64,000 nt of DNA from Crotalaria pallida (lineage: Eukaryota > Streptophyta > Magnoliopsida > Fabales > Fabaceae), in the NCBI GenBank assembly GCA_037953625.1, contig CM075651.1, forward strand, positions 128,616,501 to 128,680,500, given 5' to 3'. The position numbers and the translations under genes were made by a program. A model generated the notes under the pieces. The model was not told where the DNA came from. It saw nothing but the letters and a program-made list of their open reading frames with translations, and did not search any database. Of the stretch, positions 56,533-64,000 are shown in pieces; position 1 is the stretch's first letter, and the number at the start of each line of letters is the position of its first letter.

Positions 56533-58154
56533 CTAGATCATCTCTGTTGAGGTCAGGTTCTGGTGTGGGTGTGACAATCTGCTTCCCTGACCTTGACTGA
56601 TGGCACTCACATTCTGGTTTGGGTTGATCACTGTTTGGGATGGCAACTTGTTAGAATTCTGAGATTGCAAAGTGTTGATGGCTGTTGCCATTTGTCCCAT
56701 CTGATTGGTCAAAGATTGAATGGAGGCCTCTTGTCTTTGAATGGATGCTATAGTTTCCTGTTGGAATTGGAGATTTTGCATGGTCATCTGCTTCATCAAC
56801 TCTTCCAATAAAGGCTACTGCTCAGTACTAGGAGCTGGTGGTGCAGAATTAGCCTGTTGTTGCTGCTGCTGTTGTCTCTGCTGCTGGACTGGAGGAGGTA
56901 CATATGGTGGTCTAGAATTGTTCTGAAATTGAACCTGTGAAGGTTGCTGCTGATCAGTCCATCTCAGGTTGGGATGGTTTCCCAACCAGGGTTGCATCTA
57001 TTGGTAGAGAGATCAAAGTTCTGTGGCTGCTGGTTTCTACTGTTGAAGACGTTGGCGACATATGCCTCAGGTTGGTCAGCACCAGTCGTTGGTTGCTGCT
57101 GCAAAGAAGGGCATGCTTCTGTGTTATGTTCACTGGATGTGCAAATACCACATAATCTAGTAGGCAGAGACAACTTCTTCTGGTTGATGGCCAATTGAGT
57201 GACCAAAGTTGTAAGTGAGTCTATCTTCTGTTCAAGCTTCTCAACCTTACAAAAACTTGTGCCAACATCATTCACTCCTCTCACTACGATTGCATCGTTG
57301 TTGCCCCTTGCATGGAATTGTTGACAATTGGAAGCCATCTTCTCAATCTTGGCTCTGGCTTCTAAAGGTGTCATGTCTCCTTGGGCACCACCACTTGCAG
57401 CATCAAGCATGTTTCTCTCCATGAGGTTGAGACCTTCATAGAAATATTGAATAAGCAGCTGCTCTGAGATATGATGGTGGGGGCAGCTCGCACACAGTCT
57501 CTTGAATCTCCCCCAATACTCGTAGAGACTTTCCCCACTTTGTTGCCTGATGCCTGATATATCCTTTCGGATTGCTGTTGTTCTGCACGCAGGAAAGAAT
57601 TTCTCCAAAAATGCCCTCTTCAGGTCATCCCATCCTGTGATAGAACCAGGGGCCAGATCGTACAACCAATCATTGGCTAGCCCCTCTAGTGAGTGTGGGA
57701 ATGCCTTGAGACAAACATGATCCTCTTGCACATCATGTGGTTTCATAGTGGCACACACAATGTGGAACTGCTTGAGATGTTTATGAGGATCCTCACCTGC
57801 AAGACCATTAAACTTGGGCAACAAATGAATTAGTCCAGACTTAAGCTCATACGGGTCATCGGGATACTGGATGCACAAATCTTCAATAGTGAAATCAGGT
57901 GCAGCCAGCTCCCTCAATGTCCTCTCACGTGGTGGAGGTTGAGCCATATTTTCAGAATAAACAGAATAAGAATCAAAATAAGAATCAGAATCAGAATTTA
58001 TAGGAATAGAAGAAAAAGAAATAGACTCACTATGTAAAGACTCAACAGACTCACTACCTATGGATTGGTTCCTATTTTGTCTAACTAATCTGTGATAAGT
58101 CCTATCAATTTCAGGGTTGTAGGGATGCAAGTAGCTTGGGTTACCCCTAGTCAT
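56533..58154 (-). pseudogene. gag: Gag of Athila element E
   Basis: It starts MTRGNPSYLHPYNPEIDRTY at 58154. The capsid domain (FNGLAGEDPHKHLKQFHIVC, FPHSLEGLANDWLYDLAPGS, KRAFLEKFFPACRTTAIRKD) is followed by a coiled region and a short cysteine/histidine motif (CGICTSSEHNTEAC). After a frameshift near 56990 come glutamine-rich repeats (about 56850-56900) and, past one nonsense codon at 56815-56817, MEELMKQMTMQNLQFQQETI. Length and order fit Athila gag. Confidence 0.9.
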
Positions 58155-58753
58155 GCACTAAACAGAACACCATCAACAGACATGCATGATCAAAATAGGC
58201 AACAAAAAATTTTTATTTTTTAAAATTTTTTCCTTTATTTTTTTCAGCACCCTAAAATCATGAAGACCAATCACAGAAAGTTTGAGGACAAAATTCAAAA
58301 GGGAACCAAGACAAACAATTAAAACACGGACCAAAAACTATGGAAATAAAACTTGTAAAATAAAAAAGAAATAGTAAAAAGCCTTTTTCGGGGTCCAGAC
58401 GAGGGGATTTTCTAACAATGTAGAAAAATCATATTATTCAGAAAATTCCATTCGATTTGATATAAAATTCGTCAAATTCGGAGTTACAGGTCAAAAGTTG
58501 CGACGGTTTATAGTAAGTGCTGCTAAAACATGGAAAATTTTTCTGGAACTCACAACTGGTGCAAATCTGAGTGACCGTGGTGCATAAAAACCTTTTTATA
58601 TGATAAAAGTAGTGTGGATACAAATTTTCGTGCAAAAAATTCCACCCAGAACTATGTGAACTAGCAACCACAGAATCAATCAAATACACTAATTGCAGCA
58701 AAATAGCAAAACAGCAAACAGTGCAACTTCAACCAGTTATCAGAATTAACTAT
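58155..58753 (-). other. 5' untranslated region of Athila element E
   Basis: Non-coding sequence upstream of gag, truncated where element C inserted. No primer site is visible, as it should lie beyond C. Confidence 0.65.
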
Positions 58754-59106
58754 TGTAAGTTCCATGATGAATGTTTTGATAATGACAAAGTGTTTTGAAC
58801 AAGCTACAAAGATGTTTATCAAGTTTCAAGTTCAACAAGCAACAACAAACATCAAATAAAGAAGAGAGAAAGCAAGCTCATGAAGACTTAGTTTGAGTGT
58901 AATTGTAATTGTTTTATCTTTTGCCTCTCAAGCTTCTTAGGTCTTTTATTTGGGTAGATTATTTAGAGGGTAGTGAATCTCTATCATAGTCATGATTAAA
59001 TCATAATTTGAGTTTTCACTTAACCTAGAATCAATAGGTGGCTTAAAGGTTTGAAAGGAAAGGTTTGGTTTTGAGAAAACAAGTTTTAAACAAGTATCAG
59101 ACATGT

Positions 59107-59256
59107 TTAATCGATTAAGAACATATTTAATCGATTAATACTCGATTAAGCTGAAATTTAATCGATTAAATACTGCAAATCTGGTTTTTTAAAATACGAT
59201 TTTTACTTCTCAAAATGAGTTTTCAAGTGCTACAACTTTTGGGTATTCTATATAAA
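59107..59256 (+). promoter_or_regulatory. Palindrome array and TATA box of element C
   Basis: TAATCGATTA palindromes at about 59108, 59130 and 59160 with a half-site ACTCGATTAAGCTGA between, followed about 75 bp later by TATATAAA (59249-59256). The order of array then TATA is the same as in Sirevirus A. Confidence 0.65.
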
Positions 59257-60117
59257 CCTATTCCTAACCTTTGTGATTAATATACATCATTTTCATAATC
59301 AATTTTAAAAGAATCAAGTCACTCTATTCTCTCTCAATTTCAAAGATCAAAGCTTTCATATTTTCATATTCTTTGATCAAGAACCTTTGAATCTCTTATT
59401 GTGAATTGTCATAGCTATTGATTGAGATTCATAGGATTGTTATTGTGTATTCAATTGTGTTGTAATCTTTGCAAGAAGGCAAGCCAACTACAACAACAAA
59501 GAAGCCTTGGTGTGTCGTTTATCATCAAGCAAGTTCATTCAAGCAATTGAAGAAGAAGAAAGTCTTGGTTGTGAATCAAGCAAAGTGAAGCCTTGATGTG
59601 TGGATTATCATCAAGCAAAGAAGACTTGTTGTGTCGATTATCAACAAGGGGTAGAGGTTAGATTAGAGAGAAGATCAATAGGATTACAAGGCAAGGGTGT
59701 GGAGTATCTCTTGTAGGCTAGCAAGAAGGGAGTCTTGTGAGGCATTTACTTGTAATTTGAGAACTCTAATTCCTCATAGTGAAGAATATCTCTTGGTTGA
59801 AGAGGGGACTGGATGTAGCTTTCAAGCGGATGAAAGTGAACCAAGATAAATCACTGTGTCGTATCTCTAAACCCTTAACTCTTTACAATTCAAGTCATTG
59901 ATTGTGTTCTTGGTTGAAAACCTAGAGAAAGATTGATTTTCATAATTGATTGAATTGAATCTTTATTGTTCAAATTAAGTTAGGGAAAATCATTTTCATA
60001 ACCTAGGTAATCAATAAGAATATAGGTGTTAATTGTTTTCGCTGAATCTCTGGTTATACGTGTGAATTGATTGATTTTCGTATGCGATTGAAAAGTGATT
60101 TTTCAGTTTCTGATAGA

Positions 60118-60205
60118 TTTAATCGATTAAGCACATTCTTAATCGATTAAGGACTTTTGAACTTTCAGGCTTAATCGATTAAACTTCAGAATAATCGATT
60201 AAGAC
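60118..60205. promoter_or_regulatory. Second palindrome array in LTR of C
   Basis: Four TAATCGATTA palindromes in 88 bp near the end of the LTR. The matching position in B1 and B2 has six palindromes with different spacers. Confidence 0.7.
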
Positions 60206-60358
60206 AGTACAAATTTGCAAAAATCATTTGTTTTGATTGTTTCGATTTGTTTCTTTCGAACATCTTTCAAGGTTTCTTTTACACCTATTCAACCCCCCTT
60301 CTAGGTGTTCTTCTAGGGTTCCTTAGTTGTTTCAACCACCAATTGCGGTTTCCTCAAT

Positions 60359-60370
60359 TGGTATCAGAGC
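60359..60370 (+). other. Primer binding site of element C
   Basis: TGGTATCAGAGC, two bases after the LTR end, an exact complement of the initiator tRNA-Met 3' end. It is preceded by CAAT, giving CAATTGGTAT, a motif repeated at 62283-62730. Confidence 0.9.
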
Positions 60371-60428
60371 TCGGTCGAAAGACACGAACATAAGAGCTTT
60401 TTCGTAAAGATCCTTTAAGAAAATCGCA

Positions 60429-62219
60429 ATGGGTTCTACGAATCCTTTTGGTGGTGAAGGTGCTTCGATAAGTCGTCCTCCACTCTTTAATGGTGAGGGA
60501 TACGCTTATTGGAAAGTTAGAATGAAAATCTTTATCCAAGCCATAGATAGTGATATTTGGAAAGTAGTTGAAAAAGGTCCTCATATCCCCTCTAGTTTAG
60601 TTGAAGGTGTAGTACATTTAATTCCCGAGGATAAGTGGAAGGATGATGATAGAAAGAAAGTTCAATATGATTATAAAGCAATGAATATCATCACCTCCGC
60701 CTTGTCCTATGATGAGTTCTTTAGAGTTTCTCAATGTACTAGTGCTAAGGAAATGTGGGACACTTTACAAGTGACTCATGAAGGAACTAGTGAGGTTAGG
60801 AGAGCTAGATTGAATGCTTTAATGCGTGATTATGAATTGTTTCAAATGCTTCCAAATGAATCTATTAATGATATGCAAAAGCGTTTTACTCATATTATTA
60901 ACCATTTACTTGCTCTTGGTAAGACTTTCTTACAAGGTGAACTTTCTAACAAAGTGTTGAGATGTTTAGACAGAAATTGGCAACCAAAAGTAACGGCTAT
61001 TGTTGAATCTAAAAACTTGGATGCTATGGATCTAGCAACACTCTTTGGAAAGCTTCAAGAACATGAAATGGAGCTTGGACGATTAAGTATCAATGAAGAG
61101 TCGGATAAGAACAAAGGAAGAAAGGGACTTGCTCTTAAAGTCAATAGATCATATAAAAAGAAAGAGAGTTCCGATGATGATGATAGTGAAGATTCCGATT
61201 CGGATGTTGATGAAAAAGAAATGAAACTTTTACTAAGGAAGTTTGACAAGTTTCTAAGGAGAAAAGGAAGGTTGAACAAAGACAAAGGTAAAGAGAAGGA
61301 TTCCCCACACTTCAAGACCAAGACATCAAAAGAAGGTGTAGTTTTCCATGAATGCGGAAAACCCGGACATCTCAAGTATTCGTGCTCTAAGTATCTCAAG
61401 AAGAAGGAGAAAGACAAGAAAAATTCTAAATCTAAAAGAGCATACATAGTTTGGGATAGTGATGAAGATAACAAGAAAAGCACATTGAGTAGTTCATCGG
61501 ATGATGAAGAAGCCGCTTGTCTCAACTTGATAACTCTAGTAGATGATGAAGAACAAAGTTCAAATGATGAATCAAGTTATCAAAGCGAGGAAAGCGATGT
61601 AAGTCATACTAAATCCGAAATTTCTTCTAAATATGAATTGTTATATAATGCTTATGAAGAAATGCATGAACAACTTGAAAAACTACCTTTGAAAAACATT
61701 GAAAGAAAGAAGCTCATTTTGAAACATCAACAAGAGATTTTAGAACTTCAAAAACAAGTTGATGAGCTTAATCTTGAAAATGAAACTCTTGATCTTATAT
61801 ATGCTAGTTCTTCTTGTGATTGTGCTAGTAGAGTGAATATTGTGGTTGATTGTGAGAATTGCAAGTTGCTTAAAGATTAAAATGCTATTTTGAAAAATAA
61901 GCTTGCAAGTTTCACAAATGGTGATATTAGATTGCGCACATTGTTAAATTTTCAAAGAGAAAATTCAAACAAGTTTGGTTTGAGTTATACTAATGCTAAG
62001 AGTAAATCTCATAGAAATGTTGTTGATTTTTCTAAAGTTGATTTTTCAAATGCACCAACATGTTTCTATTGTGGTACTCATGGACATACTTCAAATGTGT
62101 GTTATATTAAAGTGCATGGTATACCTAAAGGAGATTTTGTTTGGATGAAAAAGGGTGAGAGTCCCTACACTAACAAAAATGGATCCAAAACCATTTGGAT
62201 ACCAAAAGGCAAAGCATGA
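60429..62219 (+). pseudogene. gag: Gag of element C with one nonsense codon
   Basis: It starts MGSTNPFGGEGASISRPPLF, close to gag of element A, then GYAYWKVRMKIFIQA and MWDTLQVTHEGTSEVRRARL of the capsid domain. Acidic/serine-rich stretches flank a first zinc knuckle reading FHECGKPGHLKYSC, with the first cysteine replaced by phenylalanine. A coiled coil follows. A TAA at 61878-61880 interrupts the frame, which continues open to 62219 with an intact CFYCGTHGHTSNVC and ends IWIPKGKA. No pol follows. Confidence 0.92.
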
Positions 62220-63017
62220 TTGTTTTGTAGGTATGATTGAAGAGCAAAGGGCTTACAAGTGTTATTCATACATTTGCATCTTCAATTGGTATTACATTTG
62301 CATCTCAAGTGAATGACCTACAAAGTGGTAAAAATTGGTACAAGTGATATTGTTGAATATTCTTATTTGGTATCAATTGTTTAGTCTTCTCAATTGGTAT
62401 AATTGAATTGTTCTCAAATAGTATTACTTTTCTAAAGTTCAATTGGTATAATTGATATTGATCACTCAATGCTACTAATTTTGATGATTAGATGATTATC
62501 ATGCTATTATTTTTGTGATATTTCTTTACATTGATGATATCTCAATTGGTATTATGACTTCTTAGTATTTCTATTGGTTCATAATTCATTGTTATATTTT
62601 CTTGCCAATTGGTATCACATTTCAAAGTATAGTACTTGTTATATTTCAATTGATAATGGTATATATTACTTTGAAGAAATAAATGTGAATTTCTCTATTT
62701 TGGCTTAGTATTTTATATTTCAATTGGTATATATATATATTACTTTTTGATAATGCCAAAGGGGGAGAAATGGTATGTTTTGAAAAATGGGAGAAATGAT
62801 ATGTTTTTGTGGAGAAAGGTTGTTTTGTTGTTTTTATGTAGGTTGAGCTAAGTTGTTGAAGATAGGGGGAGAATCAAGCTTCTATCAATTGGATTTCAAA
62901 TATCAAATGCATTGATTGAGGGGGAGCAAGTTTCTCACCAAGTGATCAAATTGTTAAAGCATCAACAACTTCAATCAAATTCAAAACATGGTTTGTCATT
63001 TTCAAAAAGGGGGAGAT
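62220..63017 (+). other. Non-coding 3' internal region of C with PBS-like repeats and polypurine tracts
   Basis: CAATTGGTAT occurs exactly at 62283, 62391, 62440, 62543, 62606 and 62721, with near matches between. Polypurine tracts lie at about 62757 (AAAGGGGGAGAAA), 62865 (TAGGGGGAGAA), 62920 (GAGGGGGAGCA) and 63005 (AAAAAGGGGGAGAT, next to the 3' LTR). No ORF of note. Confidence 0.85.
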
Positions 63018-64000
63018 TGTAAGTTCCATGATGAATGTTTTGATAAGGACAAAGTGTTTTGAACAAGCTACAAAGATGTTGATCAAGTTTCAAGTTCAAC
63101 AAGCAACAACAAACATCAAATGAAGAAGAGAGAAAGCAAGCTCATGAAGACTTAGTTTGAGTGTAATTGTAATTGTTTTATCTTTTGCCTCTCAAGCTTC
63201 TTAGGTCTTTTATTTGGGTAGATTATTTAGAGGTAGGGAATCTCTATCATAGTCATGATTAAATCATAATTTGAGTTTTCACTTAACCTAGAATCAATAG
63301 GTGGCTTAAAGGTTTGAAAGGAAAGGTTTGGTTTTGAGAAAACAAGTTTTAAACAAGTATCAGACATGTTAATCGATTAAGAACATATTTAATCGATTAA
63401 TACTCGATTAAGCTGAAATTTAATCGATTAAATACTGCAGATCTAGTTTTTTAAAATACGATTTTTACTTCTCAAAATGAGTTTTCAAGTGCTACAAATT
63501 TTGGGTATTCTATATAAACCTATTCCTAACCTTTGTGATTAATATACATCATTTTCATAATCAATTTTAAAAGAATCAAGTCACTCTATTCTCTCTCAAT
63601 TTCAAAGATCAAAGCTTTCATATTTTCATATTATTTGATCAAGAACCTTTGAATCTCTTATTGTGAATTGTCATAGCTATTGATTGAGATTCATAGGATT
63701 GTTATTGTGTATTCAATTGTGTTGTAATATTTGCAAGAAGGCAAGCCAACTACAACAACAAAGAAGCCTTGGTGTGTCGTTTATCATCAAGCAAGTTCAT
63801 TCAAGCAATTGAAGAAGAAGAAAGTCTTGGTTGTGAATCAAGCAAAGTGAAGCCTTGGTGTGTGGATTATCATCAAGCAAAGAAGACTTGTTGTGTCCAT
63901 TATCAACAAGGGGTAGAGGTTAGATTAGAGAGAAGATCAATAGGATTACAAGGCAAGGGTGTGGAGTATCTCTTGTAGGCTAGCAAGAAGGGAGTCTTGT
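63018..64000 (+). repeat. 3' LTR of element C, truncated by window end
   Basis: Starts TGTAAGTTCCATGATG and matches 58754-59738 with about a dozen differences. An ORF at 63769-63978 is LTR sequence and not a gene. Confidence 0.93.

Larger units (their letters stand above)
50087..58753 (-). mobile_element. Athila-type gypsy element E, 5' end outside window
   Basis: Minus-strand order: 5' untranslated region (58155-58753), gag, protease, RT, RNase H, integrase, 1.5 kb non-coding, polypurine tract, 3' LTR. The protease ALLDLGASINVMP and RT FMDDFSVY are diagnostic of the Athila lineage. The 5' end is cut at 58754 by insertion of element C; the missing part should continue beyond C. Several stops and frameshifts plus an internal RNase H deletion make it inactive. 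Confidence 0.9.
58754..60356 (+). repeat. 5' LTR of element C
   Basis: It starts TGTAAGTTCCATGATG and ends GCGGTTTCCTCA, 1603 bp. It contains palindrome arrays at 59107-59175 and 60118-60205, a TATA box at 59249 and a U5 ending with CAACCCCCCTTCTAGGTG near 60290. Confidence 0.92.
58754..64000 (+). mobile_element. Gag-only Sirevirus element C (non-autonomous), 3' end outside window
   Basis: 5' LTR (58754-60356), primer site (60359-60370), gag with one nonsense codon (60429-62219), about 800 bp non-coding with polypurine tracts, then a 3' LTR from 63018. The whole internal region is only 2.66 kb; no protease, integrase, RT or RNase H sequence is present. The LTRs differ at about a dozen of 980 compared positions. 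It must depend on enzymes from another Sirevirus. It sits in the 5' region of Athila E. Solo LTRs B1 and B2 belong to the same family. Confidence 0.92.

Noticed and set aside
63769..63978. 69-residue ORF at window end
   Set aside because: Lies in the 3' LTR of C; the equivalent 5' LTR position is non-coding.

Overview
The window is AT-rich plant nuclear DNA made almost entirely of transposable elements. I found no intact host gene, rRNA gene or functional tRNA gene. LTR elements that all prime from initiator tRNA-Met, Sirevirus-type copia elements, Tekay/Del-like and Athila-type gypsy elements, a plant L1-type LINE, a tRNA-derived SINE, MULE/Stowaway/Harbinger-type MITEs and a sliver of plastid DNA all point to a eudicot. 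A legume is my best guess from the style of the Sirevirus and LTR sequences, but nothing in the window proves it.

Layout. 1-5345: two partial gypsy-type LTRs, probably one inside the other. 5346-10447: AT-rich DNA with a MULE MITE, a fold-back element split by a solo LTR (6992-9949, target-site duplication TTTAT), and a LINE scrap. 10448-29650: a degenerate minus-strand Tekay/Del gypsy element (D). It is interrupted by a 12.1 kb Sirevirus (A, 13906-25980, duplication AGCTT), which itself holds two solo LTRs (B1 and B2) of a second Sirevirus family. 29650-33063: MITE remnants, a gene-capturing MULE, a possible host exon and the tail of an old LINE. 33083-38110: a frameshifted L1 LINE inserted in that older LINE with a 19-bp duplication. 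38130-50086: a patchwork with a second MULE of the same family carrying a captured ORF, a decayed gypsy gag-protease remnant (F) broken by a MITE and by an 81-bp LINE copy, a CACTA-like end, a plastid-derived fragment, Stowaway MITEs, a JmjC demethylase gene fragment and a SINE. 50087-58753: a minus-strand Athila element (E) whose 5' part lies outside the window. 58754-64000: a gag-only Sirevirus (C) inserted into E; its 3' LTR runs off the end.

The most unusual signal is the array of TAATCGATTA palindromes in the LTRs of Sirevirus A, of the B/C Sirevirus family and of one gypsy-like solo LTR. In A and C the arrays lie just upstream of a TATA box. In the B solo LTRs the largest array differs completely between two copies whose flanks are nearly identical, and one array shares about 48 bp of near-identical sequence with the gypsy-like LTR. 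Other leads are the gag-only element C with a repeated primer-binding-site-like motif in its non-coding 3' region, a run of small hairpins in the LTR of D, and a 159-codon ORF inside that LTR.

The genes do not work together as a pathway. Most coding regions are broken by stops, frameshifts or loss of catalytic residues, so the window records nested insertion, solo-LTR formation and decay.
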